A stretch of 64,000 nucleotides of DNA from Halichoerus grypus (lineage: Eukaryota > Chordata > Mammalia > Carnivora > Phocidae), in NCBI RefSeq assembly GCF_964656455.1, contig NC_135718.1, positions 51,427,008-51,491,007 of the forward strand. Direction: 5' to 3'. This document shows positions 26,871-37,680 of the stretch, piece by piece. Positions within the stretch are counted from its first letter, which is position 1, and each line of letters begins with the position of its first letter. The notes beneath the pieces were generated by a model. The model had not been told where the DNA came from and ran no database searches. It saw only the letters and a program-made list of their open reading frames with translations. Made by a program: the position numbers and the translations under genes.

Positions 26871-29781
26871 TTTAATACCCCACTCTTAACAATGAATCAT
26901 CCAGATTATCCAGATAGAGAATCAGAGAATGGGAGAATGAGAATAAGGTAACAGCATATTTCAACAAAACTAGAAACCAAATGGACCTAACAGACATATA
27001 GAGAACATTCTATCCAACAGCAGCAGAATACACATTCTTCTCAAGTGCGTACAGAGTATTTTCTAGGCTAGTTATATGTTAGACCACAAAACAAATCTTA
27101 GCAAATTCAGCAAGTATCTTCTTTGACTACAGTGGCATGAAACCAGAAATCAGTAACAAGAGGAAATCTGGAAAATGCACAAACACACGAAAATTAAACA
27201 ACACTCTCCTGAAATATCCAATGGATCAAAGAAGAAATTAAAGGGAACAAAAAAAATTTCTTGAGACAAATGAAAATGAAAAACAACATACCAGAATTTG
27301 GGGGATGCAGCAAAAGCAATTCTAACAGGGAAGTTTATACTAATAACTGCTTACATTAACAAGCATGAAAGATCCTAAATTAACAATCAAACATTATGCC
27401 TTATGAAACTAGAAAAAGAAGAACAAACAGCCCAAAGGTAGATGAAGGAAGAAAATAATACAGATTAAAGCAGACATAAATGAAATAGAGAACAGAAAAC
27501 AATAGAAAAAGATTAGAAAAGAATAGAAAACAATAGAAAAGATTAACCAAACTAAAGGCTGAAAAAATAAGCAAAATTCACAGTGCTTAGCAGACTAACC
27601 AAAGGGGGAGAAAAAAAAAGAGAGAATACAAATCATCAAAATTATAAACAAAAAAAGGAAGTATTACAACTGATACCACAGAAATAGAAAGGTTCATAAG
27701 AGGCTACTACGAACAATTATATGCCAACAAACTGGACAACCTATAGGAATCAAAAAATTCTTAGAAACAGAATTTACGAAGACTGAATAAGGATGAAATA
27801 CAAAATCTGAATAAACCAATTACTATTAAGGAGATTGAATCAGTAACAAAAACTCTCTAATTGAAGAAAAGCGCAGGGCTAGATGACTTCAATGGTGAAT
27901 TTTACCAAATATTTAAATAGAAATTAACATCAATGCCTCTCAAACTCTTCCAAAAAACTGAAGAGGAGGGAACACTTTAAAATTTGTTTTATAAGTCAGC
28001 ATTATCCTGATACAAAAGCCAAATAAGGACACTAGTGGCGGGGGGGGAATAATGGCAGGCCAATATCCTGATGAATACAGATGCAAAAATTCTCAACCAA
28101 ATACTAACAAACCGAATTCAGCACCACATTAAAAGGATCATTCACCATGATCAAACCGGATTTATCCCAAGGATGCAATGATGGTCCAATATACACAAAT
28201 GATGGAATGAAAGGAAAAAATCATATGATCATCTTAATAGACACAGAAAAAGCATTTGACAAAATTCAGTATCTGTTCGTGATAAAAACACTTAACTAAG
28301 AATAAAAAACATATCTCAACAATATAAAGGCCATATATAATAAACCCAAAGCTAATAACATACTCAACACTGAAAGATTAAAAGCTTCCTCTCTATGATC
28401 GGGAACAAGACAAGAATGCCCACTCTCACCACTCCTACTTAACACAGTACTGAAAATCCTAGCTAGAGCAATCAGGCAAGAAAAAGAAAAGGCATCACTA
28501 TTGGAAAGGAAGAAGTAAAATCATCTCTATTTGCAGATGATGTGATTTTATATATAGGAAATCAACCCAAAAAAAGCTAGAACTAATCAATCAATTCAGT
28601 AAAGTTGTAAGATACAAAATAAACATACAAAAATCAGTGGCATTTCTATACATTGACAACAAATTCTCTGAAAAAGAATTTTAAAAATTAGTTCCATTTA
28701 CAATAGTAGCAAATAAACAATAAAATACTTAGGAATAAAGTGAATAAAGGAGGTTAAAGATCTCTATTCTTAAAACTACAAGATATTGATGAAAGAAATC
28801 AACAAGACACAAGTAAACAGAAAGGCATCCCATGCTCATGGACTGGGAAAATTAATATTGTTAAAATGTCAATACGACCAAAAGCCATCTATGGATTCAA
28901 TGCAATCCCTATCAAGATTCCAATGGCCTTTTTTATAGAAATAAACAATCCTAAAATTTAGATGGAAGAAGAAAAGACCCCAAATATCCAAAAATAAAGT
29001 GAGAAAGAAGGTCAAAGCAGGAGATGTCACATTTTCTGATTTTGGGCTACACTATAAAGTTATAGTAATTAAAACAGCATGGTACTGGCATAAAAACAGA
29101 AAAACAAACCAATGGAACAGAATCAAGAGCCCAGGAATAAACCCAAACATATACGCCAACTAATATTTGACAAGGAAGCCAAAAATACCCAAGGGAGAAA
29201 ATAGAGTCTCTCCAATAAATGTGCTGAGAAAATTTGGTATTCACATGTAAAAGAGTGAAACTTGACCCCCTAACTTACATCACTCAAAAAATTAACGTGA
29301 ACTGGATTAAAGACTTAAATGTATGACCTGCAGTCATGAAACTCTGAGGAAAACATAGGGAAAAAAACGCCTTGACATGGGTCTTAGAAATGATTTTTTG
29401 GAAATCCCAACTAAAGCACAAATAACAATATAAAAAAAAAAGTGGGACTACATCAAACTAAAAATCTTCTGCATTGCAAAAGAAACCACCATCAACGAAG
29501 TGAAAAGACAACCTATGGAATGGGAAAAAATATTTGTAAACCATATATCTGATAAGGGTTTAATATCCAAAATATATAAAGAACCCATAAAACTCAACAG
29601 CAGAAAAACAAATAATCAAATTTAAAATGGGTAAAGGACCTGAATAGACATTTTTCCAAAGAAAATATATGATTGGGCAACAGGCACATGAAATGATGCT
29701 GAACACTGCTAATCATTACAGAAATGCAAATTAAAACCACAGTGAGATTATCACCTCATGCCTGTTAGAATGGCTATTATT

Positions 29782-30002
29782 GGGGCACCTGAGTGGCTCA
29801 GTCATTAAGCACCCGACTCTTGATTTTGGCTCAGGTCATGATCTCAGGGTCGTGAGACGGAGCCCCACACTGGGGCTGAGGATTCCCTCTCTTCCTCTGC
29901 CCCTCCACCCTCCCCTGCTCTAAAAAAAGAAAGAAAAAAAGAAAGAAAGAAAGGAAGGAAGGAAGGAAGGAAGGAAGGAAGGAAGGAAGGAAGGAAGAAA
30001 AA
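29782..30002 (+). mobile_element. SINEC with expanded GGAA tail
   Basis: GGGGCACCTGAGTGGCTCAG head and TC-rich body. The A-tail has become AAAG and then (GGAA)n. Possible TSD TGGCTATTAT / GGGCCATTAT (30003-30012). Confidence 0.93.
29951..29997. repeat. (GGAA)n microsatellite, about 11 units
   Basis: An uninterrupted GGAA run has grown from the tail of the SINE at 29782. GGAA is the core of ETS-factor sites. Confidence 0.97.
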
Positions 30003-30136
30003 GGGCCATTATCAAAAAGACAAGAGAAAACAATAATGGTGTGGATGTAGAGAACCATTATGAACTAATGGTGGAATGTAAATTGGTACAGCTACTATGA
30101 AGAACAGTTTGGAGTTCCTCAAAAAATTAAAAATAG

Positions 30137-30234
30137 AGGGTGCCTGGCTGGCTCAGTTTGTAGAGCATGCAAATCTTGATCTCCTGGAGTCATGAGTTTG
30201 AGCCCCATGTTGGGTGTACAGATTATTAAAAAAA
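30137..30234 (+). mobile_element. Short tRNA-Lys-like SINE
   Basis: GGGTGCCTGGCTGGCTCAG, GTAGAGCATGCAAATCTTG, GAGTTTGAGCCCCATGTTGG and a poly-A. It is strongly like tRNA-Lys but too diverged to be a tRNA gene. The L1 target AAAAAATTAAAAATAG is duplicated around it. Confidence 0.85.
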
Positions 30235-30330
30235 AAAAAATTAAAAAATAGAACTACCATATGATCCAGCAATTCTATTCTGGGAATATATCCAAAAGAA
30301 TGAAAACAATAATTCAAAAAGATATTTGTA

Positions 30331-30508
30331 GGGGCGCCTGGGTGGCTCAGTCAGTTAAGCATCTGCCTTGGGCTCAGATTATGATCCCAGAGTCCTGGGA
30401 TCAAATCCCACATCGGGCTCCCTGCTCAGTGAGGAACCTGCTTCTCTCTCTCCCTCTGCCTCTCCCCCTTGTGCTCTCTCTTTCAAAAAAATAAAATAAA
30501 ATCTAAAA
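30331..30508 (+). mobile_element. SINEC
   Basis: GGGGCGCCTGGGTGGCTCAG head and TC-rich body; TSD AAAAAGATATTTGTA (left, ends 30330) against AAGAAGGTATTTGTA (right, ends 30525). Confidence 0.94.
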
Positions 30509-30620
30509 AAAAGAAGGTATTTGTAGCCTCATGTTCACAGCAGCATTATTTATAGTAGCTAAGATATGGAAGCAACCTAAGTGTCCATCAACGGATGGAT
30601 GGATATATATTTTTTTATTC

Positions 30621-31969
30621 ACGTAGGAAGCATGGTTAAATGATCAACCATGTCTGTTTTAGTGGTAAAATACAAAAACAAAATCAGTAACAAATTTTCG
30701 TATGATTATTTAAATAACTTAATATGCCATTAAATAATAGGAAACTTCATTCAGTGAAAGTGAAGCCATTATGATGTAATTAAGCCTAATTAAATCAAAG
30801 TTTACATGTTCAAACTAGTGTAAAAAAGGGGTGACACCCAGCCTTAAATCTGACTTGTAACTTTTCCATTACCAATCAATATTACTTAAACCTGCAAGAC
30901 AAAAAAAAGAAAAATAACAGAAATATTCAGCAGGTTTTGTTGGAATTCCATCATGGAATATTTCATCACAGGAAACTGGCTAACATCCTATTTTTGATAT
31001 TAGTATATCGGGACACTGACAAAAATACGAGAACTTTACTCTTGACCAGTGATTTTGATTTAGGTTTGTCAATCCATTGTGAGAGCTTACTAGGCCAAAG
31101 TAAACACACAGAACTAAGAGAAGCCAGGTTCACTGCTTCAAAGCAGTTAATAACCTGGCTGAGTCATTAAAGATGTTATAATCAGAAAGCTGAAATAAAT
31201 TAAAAGTAATTTTTTAAAAGTTTATAATTAATTTGATAAGAGTTTTATTAAAATTTTAGTAATTCTCTAATTTTATCTCAAACACAATGTGTTACCAATA
31301 CTTCACCAATCGGTTTCCTACCATTCTGACATCCAGTCAATAAACATTTAATGCATGTCTAGTAGAGGATAAGATGAAAGTGACGGTGTCCCTAATATAG
31401 TCACACCACCACATTTTCAGATTTTCCAGAAAAGAGATTCAACCCTTTTCATAACCTCTTATGATGCTGCTCCTTTTAGCTAAAACAAATTGCTCAGCTT
31501 GTCTTTGTTTATGTATGTATAGTACATCCTTAAACACCTATCTTTAACTCTCCTAAAATAGTCCAAAATTACATGTATGTTGTAAATAACTAGAAAACAA
31601 AACCAGAAGGAAACAAGCACAGAATTTTCAGACACTGGACAAAGACAGAGCAGGACTGTGATCTCTGACAGAAAAGAAACAAGGTAGGCCCTTACATCAT
31701 GTAGGCTCTCTGCCAGTAGGCAATTTCCAGACTGTGGTGTGGGGGGAAAGAAGCCAAACAGAGCCAGGCATTCTAGTGAAAAGAGGTAAGTGTTCAAGGA
31801 GAGTCAAGAGACTAAAAATTGTAAAAAAAAAAAAAAAAAGTTTCAGAGAGTCGTGTGCTAAAATCATAACTCTTGAGGCTCTGGCTGAACTCCAACCAAT
31901 CTGTGCATATTTAAGGAATATATGAGATCACAAGGAATCTACATAAATGCTTCAGGATTAAAAATTCAG
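30621..31969. other. ADK intron, nothing recognised
   Basis: This is AT-rich sequence without a firm repeat or exon call. Confidence 0.45.
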
Positions 31970-32365
31970 TTTATCAAGGTCTCAGGATTCAGTAAGCAAT
32001 ATACAAAAATCTAATGTAATTCTACATACTATCAAGGAACAGTTGAAAATTAAAGTTAAGAAAATATTGTCATTTATAATCACATTAAAAACGAAACATA
32101 CTGGGATAAAATTTGAGAAAATGAGTGCAAGACCTATACATAAAACACCATAAAGTTTGCTGAGGGGAAAAAAAAACTATACAAATGGAGAGCTATACTA
32201 AATGCATGGATTAGACCTCAATACTCTTAAGACAGCAATTATCCCCAAACTCATTCACAGATTTGTTGCAACCCCAGTCGGTACCTCAATAGGATTTCTG
32301 AAGATACCAAAAAGCTGATTCTATAAATCAACAGTAAAGGAAAGGGAACTAGAAGAGTCAAAGGT
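31970..32365 (+). mobile_element. Old L1M ORF2 fragment
   Basis: TACAAAAATCTAATGTAATTCTACAT, GCATGGATTAGACCTCAAT, TTGTTGCAACCCCAGTCGG follow the L1 ORF2 text after the reverse transcriptase. It is highly decayed. Confidence 0.6.
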
Positions 32366-33289
32366 TGGGAGGTATGTCAGTGTGAAGTAAGCCAACATTG
32401 CTAAACCCCAATTTCTTCAAATATAAAATGCAGGTAATATAATCTATGATCTTATAAGGATGTTTCAAGAATTAGAAACAGACTAACAAGCCATGCAATT
32501 TAGTTCAGTAAATGATACTTATTATAGTTGAATCTCTTTTATACAGAATGAAAGGGCTCACACTGTGCTATAAGTACACTTAAATGGAGATCAAGAAAGC
32601 CACAGCCATAATTCGTAACTTTAAATAAATATGTGAATTAGTTGATTTCAATTTTAAAAGCAACAGTAAAGGCAGAATGCCAACAGAAAAGACCCAGGAG
32701 GGAGATTAATTGCAGCAGAGGGGTTCAGAAAAGGTTTCCAGAGACAGGTGACATGATCAATTCGTCTATGAACAATGGGCATAATATTCAAAAATGGCTA
32801 TAAGCTGCCTCCTTTCCTATCTTAGGAATTTTATCACGGTGTCCCTAAGGCAAAAGAAATTCTATGTATTAAGTAGTTAGTTCCAAACAACTTAATAAGT
32901 TATTTATTTCCTAACAATTTAGCATGTCATGCACCGTAAAATTCTCAAACCTTGGAATCAGATTGCCACCAATCCCATTTCCTGTTTCACACTGATTCTT
33001 GTGCAATACTTAATTTTTTTTTCTTTTTTACCACCCAAAATCCAGCTTTTTAGAGTATCTGATACTACCAAAGGAATGTAGCAATCTAACATTAAAATAG
33101 AAATATCTGGAGCTAGTGGTTCATGCTCTTTCTGATAGGTATCACTGTTTTGTTAGAAAAATTTAAAATATCTTGTGGACCCAATGTGGGTTTGTGATAG
33201 AATCCAAGGGGCCTTAGCACACAGACCGGAAAATAAAAGAGTATACTGTTAACAAAAACAATGAAAAAGAGAAATGAAGAACTATTAGG

Positions 33290-33660
33290 AATATAATGAC
33301 AGAGCACTACATGGGAAGGAAGACTGAGAAAAGATGATCCAGGCCAGATCATTAAATGCCACGTTAAGAAGCTGAGGCAGCAGGGGCACCTGGTTGGCTC
33401 AGTTAGAACATGTGACTCTTGATCTAGCCGTTGTGAATTCGAGTCCCATGCTGGGTGTAGAGATTATTTAAAAAATAAATTTAAAAAACCTTAAAAGAAA
33501 GAAGTTGAGGCAGCATTTTGTAGGTAGATGGGTGCACCTGAGGGTTTTTGAACAAAGGAATGAGATAAGAGATGATACCTCATTAAGGTAAGGAAGCAGA
33601 AAATTTACAACTGAATTTAAATAGGTGCTGAATAAATGACACATTAAGTTTCATGTTAAG
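33290..33660 (-). repeat. L2/CR1-like fragment split by a SINE
   Basis: ATGATCCAGGCCAGATCATTA before the SINE and GGGTTTTTGAACAAAGGAATG after it resemble the 'GGGCCAGATCATG ... GTTTTGAGCAGAGGAGTGA' order of ancient L2/CR1 reverse-strand sequence. Confidence 0.5.
33383..33498 (+). mobile_element. Short tRNA-Lys-like SINE
   Basis: GGGGCACCTGGTTGGCTCAG, GTGACTCTTGATCTAG, GAATTCGAGTCCCATGCTGG then an A-rich tail. TSDs AAGAAGCTGAGGCAGCA (33366-33382) and AAGAAGTTGAGGCAGCA (33499-33515) differ by one base. Confidence 0.92.
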
Positions 33661-33690
33661 AGTCTTTAACAACATATAGAAAGACTCCTA

Positions 33691-33900
33691 GGGGCACCTG
33701 GGTGGCTCAGTTAGGCGTCCAACTCTTCGTTTTGGCTCAGGTCATGATCTCAGGGTCCTGGATTGAGCCCTGTGTCGGGCTCCACACTCAGCAAGGAGTC
33801 TGCTTGAGGATTTCTCTCCCTCTCCCTCGGCCCTTTCCCCCACTTGCACGTGCTCTCTCTCTCTCTAAAATAAATAAATCTTTTTAATAAAAAGGAAAAA
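33691..33900 (+). mobile_element. SINEC
   Basis: GGGGCACCTGGGTGGCTCAG, TC-rich body with CACGTGCTCTCTCTC, AAATAAATAAATC tail. TSD not clear. Confidence 0.92.
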
Positions 33901-34579
33901 AAGAGAGAGATTTCTAGTAATATTAACTTTACCTTCCAGATGAATTTCCTCCTTGCTACCTAATGTAGTATTTAGGACAATATAACTGAAAATGATGCTC
34001 AAGAGCCAGTCACTTCTAAGATAATGCTACATACTTTAATTCAATTTGTAATAGAATAATGAAGAATGACACTAAAATAATGATACTAAAATAGTTGCAG
34101 GATAAGCCAAAGACAAGCATTTTATATCAGAAAACCCAATGAGGAATTTCAGGAAAACTAAACCACAATGAAAAGAAATTATATGTCAACTGGGAAGTAA
34201 CAGCAAAAACAGATTGCAAAGGTTTATCAGGAAATCAAAACTGAAGTAGTTGGTTAGGAAACCAGCGTATATCACATGACTTAAAGGGCTGATTGTCTCA
34301 GATGATTGGTATGCTACCAAGTGACACAGTGAAACACAAAATTTTCACAAATATTATTAAAGAATCTATTCTCCCTCAATAACTAGTATGTTATACTCCT
34401 TTCCTGACAAAACTGCTGTTTCCCTTGTTGGCAGGTGTCCTATTAATAAAAATTGATTTGTGATAGTCCTACTATTATCCCCAACAATCTTTAGTTATTT
34501 TTCTTGTTAAATACCTGTTAACATCTATTTCTCAGAAGAAATTTTAGGAAACTTTGGCCCAGTAAGAAAAAAGCATAAA

Positions 34580-34740
34580 TGTTAGACTCAGATTTATATA
34601 AATTCATCCAGTTGTGTGACAGTAAATTATATACTCTATCAGAGCTTTTACTTCTTACGGAATTACTGTGAGAATTAAATAAGATAAGCGAAGTGCCTAT
34701 AGCAGTGCCTGTTAAATAGTATTGATGATGATGAAAATAA
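34580..34740 (+). repeat. MIR
   Basis: CCAGTTGTGTGACAGTAAAT, GAATTACTGTGAGAATTAAAT, TATAGCAGTGCCTGTTAAAT match the middle and 3' part of MIR in plus orientation. Confidence 0.65.
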
Positions 34741-35192
34741 TAACAGGGCACTGAGATATGATTAAAAACTTTTACTCTGATTTCATTCAACTCATTCCAT
34801 AAATATTTGTGATCATTTACCAGTTGTTGGGCATTATTATAGTAAATAATGGATAAAGCAGCATTTCTCTCTCTTTTGTAGGCTTCCTTTCTTTTCCCTA
34901 TCCCTTGGTGTTCTGCAGGCCTGGATCCAAGAATTATCTGCCCTTTTCACCCTATACACTTTTTCTGGATATGATCTAATCTAGCCCCACAGTTTAAATT
35001 CCCATCTATACACTGAGACTCCTCACCTCTGTTTTTTTGTTTAGACCTGTCTTCAGATTATTGATCTGAATATCCAAATGCCTCTGACCCTATTTTGCCA
35101 CTAAATCTAGACGTTTCTACTTCTCTCTATCTCCATTATTACCACTTAAGTGCAAGCCACCATCTTCTCTCAATTAGACTACTCTCAAAACT

Positions 35193-35348
35193 TCTTTAAA
35201 AATTTTTGTGGAAATATATTCACATACCATAAAAGTTATCACTTTAAAGAATATAATTCAGTTGTTTCCTATATATTCATAAGGTTGTGCAACCATCACC
35301 ACTATCTAATTCCAGCACATTTCATCTCTCCAAAAAGAAGCCTGTGTC
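35193..35348 (-). mobile_element. Old L1M 3' UTR fragment, antisense
   Basis: TTTTGTGGAAATATATTCAC, CATAAGGTTGTGCAACCATC and CCAGCACATTTCATCTC are L1M 3'-UTR reverse-strand phrases. The sequence is interrupted by the SINE at 35349 and resumes after it to about 35600. Confidence 0.65.
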
Positions 35349-35540
35349 CAGGGGTCCCTGGGTGGCTCAGTCAGTTAAATGTCTGCCTTTGGTTCAGGTG
35401 ATGATCCTGGAGTCCCAGAATTGAGCCCCATGTCCCACTCTCCGCTCAGTGGGGCATCTGCTTCTTCCTCTGCCCCTCCCCCCACTCGTGTGTGCATGCA
35501 CACATTCTCTCTCTCAAATAAATAAATAAAATCTTAAAAA
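35349..35540 (+). mobile_element. SINEC
   Basis: GGGGTCCCTGGGTGGCTCAG head and TC-rich body; TSDs AAAAAGAAGCCTGTGTC (35332-35348) and the AAAAAGAAACCTGTGTC form (35541-35557). Confidence 0.95.
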
Positions 35541-35636
35541 AAAAAGAAACCTGTGTCTGTTAGCAATCATGCCCTATTCTTCTCCCCACTCTAACCTCCA
35601 CGACCATTTGCAAAAGGTCCCTCTGCCTTCAGTTCT

Positions 35637-35745
35637 TTTGTGTGTGTTTATATTTATTTTATTATTTTTTAAATTTTTTATTGTAATTCCAGTTAGCAAA
35701 CAGTGTTGTATTAGTTTCAGGTGTACAATACAGTGATTCAACTCC
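35637..35745 (-). mobile_element. L1 3' end, minus, 5' truncated (~110 bp)
   Basis: T-rich start, AATTCCAGTTAGCAAACAGT, ATTAGTTTCAGGTGTACAAT. 14-bp TSDs CTGCCTTCAGTTCT (35623-35636) and CTGCCTTCAGCTCT (35746-35759). Confidence 0.9.
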
Positions 35746-36012
35746 CTGCCTTCAGCTCTGCTTCCTTCCAATTCACTATACTTTGAGTTATCTTTCAAAA
35801 ACGTCTTTCAAGCAGAGTTCCAACAAACAATTTTATGATCGAACCACCAACTGCTTCTCCAAGTTCATCTAAAAGTACTCACTCTCTGGAATGCAATGTT
35901 CTAGTATCATTCCATTCATATTTTATCTCTTGTTCTTTCTAGCTTAGATTATAGACCTCACTTTCTTGGGTAAGCTATTCTTGAACACTAGACTAAATGC
36001 CCATGTTTTATT

Positions 36013-36179
36013 TTGTCCCACCTCACACCAGTCAGAATGGCTAGTATTAAAAAGACAAGGAATAAGAGTTGGCAAGGATGCGGAGAAAAGGGAACCCTTA
36101 TGCACAGATGATGGGAATGTAAATTGGTGCAACCACTGTGGAAAACAGTTTGACAGTTCCTCAAAATACTAAAAATAGA
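36013..36179 (+). mobile_element. L1 ORF2 3'-end fragment
   Basis: CTCACACCAGTCAGAATGGC, GTTGGCAAGGATGCGGAGA, GATGGGAATGTAAATTGGTG, CCTCAAAATACTAAAAATAG is standard L1 text. It stops at the SINE at 36180. Confidence 0.9.
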
Positions 36180-36363
36180 GGGGCACCTGGGGGGCACAGT
36201 TGATTGGGCATCCAACTCTTGGTTTTGGCTCAGGTAGTGATCTCAGGGTGCTGGGATCCAGCCCTGCATGGGACTTGGCAGGGAGTTTGCTTGAAGATTC
36301 TCTCTCTCCCTCTCCCCCTGCTCTTTCTCTCTCAAATAAATAAATGAACCTTTTTAAAAAAAT
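36180..36363 (+). mobile_element. SINEC
   Basis: GGGGCACCTGGGGGGCACAG head with mutations, TC-rich body, AAATAAATAAATG tail. It is followed at once by an inverted SINE head. Confidence 0.92.
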
Positions 36364-36364
36364 A

Positions 36365-36411
36365 TTTGAGCCAAAGGCAGACGCTTAACTGACTAAGCCA
36401 CCCAGGTGCCC
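36365..36411 (-). mobile_element. SINEC head fragment, inverted
   Basis: TTTGAGCCAAAGGCAGACGC ... GCCACCCAGGTGCCC is 47 bp of the SINE 5' head in opposite orientation to the adjacent copy. Confidence 0.9.
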
Positions 36412-37306
36412 AAAAAAATCTGATCTTAAAAAAAAAAAAGTCTGAAAAAAAAAAAAAAGTCTGGAAAATGTCTTCAGAAACAGAATTGAATACAGCACTT
36501 CCACAACATTAAGTGAAATTACTAAATTCCCTTATATAATGAAATGATGTTGTTGATGATGTTGTAAATATGTGGCAATATCCTGAATGGGGTTCAGGAC
36601 ACACTACTCCAAATTATGGCACACTGGTTGAAGGAATTTGAGAAAACAGCAGAAGCAAGACAGTCACTCTCACCTTCCTCCCCTTCTTCCCCAAAACAGG
36701 TCATAAAACCTTCATGTGAGAGGTGTTTTCCCTATATTTGGAGGAAAAGAGCTCCCTCATCTCCAAAGACAAAGGGACTAAAAGAATCTTAAAAAAAGGC
36801 CTTGCTAAATTTCCCTCAGTTTTACTACAGTTGCCTCATACTCTCTGACCTATCATGTTTCTACAAAATTTCCCACTATTCATCAGACCTAGCATAAAAA
36901 TACTCAGGTCAAACTGTTTCTTTGGGTCTTAATTTTCTAATGAAGACTCTGTGTCACCACAAACTTATATTAAATAAGTCTGTATGCTTTGTCAGTTTAA
37001 TTTTCAGACGTAGCCAGAGACCCTAAGAGGGTTTAGGAATACTTTTTCCTCCCCTAACCCCCAAGCAACTTCAAATTAAAGGAGATTGTAGGAAGAGCTG
37101 CTGTGGAGTTTAAATGACATTTTTATTCACCCATATATTTATTATAATTTAAAATTAATTTCTAAAATCATATTATGATTTTTTGCATATATTCCAAACA
37201 CTTTCCCCAAGCAACTTAGGAAAAACTGCACTAAAACCAAATTAAACCAAAGGTTAGCTAAAAAACACTAAAATTAGCCAAAGGTGAATTAGAAAAAACA
37301 ATACAC

Positions 37307-37480
37307 TTAAGAGCTAAATTAGTGAGTACTTACCATATGTCTGCCATTATGCTAGTTCTTTACTTACTAAGTTATCTCTCAGTTAATCCTAACCACCATG
37401 CACAAGGTAAATACTATTCTAATTCACAGGTGAGTAAGCAGAGACCGTAGGTCAGTGGAAGAACTCAACTCTGTATCAGA
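37307..37480 (-). repeat. MIR, reverse orientation
   Basis: GTGAGTACTTACCATATGTC, TCTCTCAGTTAATCCTAACC, GGTAAATACTATTCTAATTC, ACAGGTGAGTAAGCAGAG follow MIR reverse-strand order. Confidence 0.7.
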
Positions 37481-37559
37481 AGGTATACTCTCAATCATTA
37501 CTCCAGATATGAGGAAAGAGAGGGAAGTGAAGAAAATCATGGAATGAATGTCATCAGAC

Positions 37560-37680
37560 CTCAGTCACAGAACTAACTGGCTTGAAAAAGAGTAGCTGTG
37601 TAACCTTGTAGAAGTATTTAATTTCTCTGGTTATCATTGTCCTTCATTGTAAAAGTCAAAAATTATGGTGATTTTCTAAA
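37560..37680 (+). repeat. Possible MIR fragment
   Basis: AGTAGCTGTGTAACCTTGTAG and TAATTTCTCTGGTTATCATTG resemble the MIR core in plus orientation. Confidence 0.45.

Larger units (their letters stand above)
24777..30620 (+). mobile_element. Long decayed L1M with ORF1-end and ORF2 remnants (~5.8 kb including insertions)
   Basis: L1 order can be followed: ORF1-end/inter-ORF region (24840-25280, AATTCTATATCCAGCAAAGC), ORF2 endonuclease (26380-26600, GCAGGGGCAGCCATGCTAAT), reverse transcriptase (28080-28560, e.g. ACAGAAAAAGCATTTGAC at 28245 and TTTGCAGATGATGTGATTTT at 28531, the F-A-D-D catalytic motif). The ORF2 C-terminal part runs to 30620. Many stops and frameshifts make it dead, and the true 3' UTR is missing. 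It is broken by a Tigger-like element (25797-26240) and SINEs at 26667, 29782, 30137 and 30331. Confidence 0.88.

Noticed and set aside
28531..28550. Active reverse transcriptase (FADD motif) from an intact L1
   Set aside because: The motif is present but the frame around it is broken by many stops and shifts.
30137..30234. tRNA-Lys gene
   Set aside because: Cloverleaf positions are mutated and it has a poly-A tail and target-site duplication, so it is a SINE.
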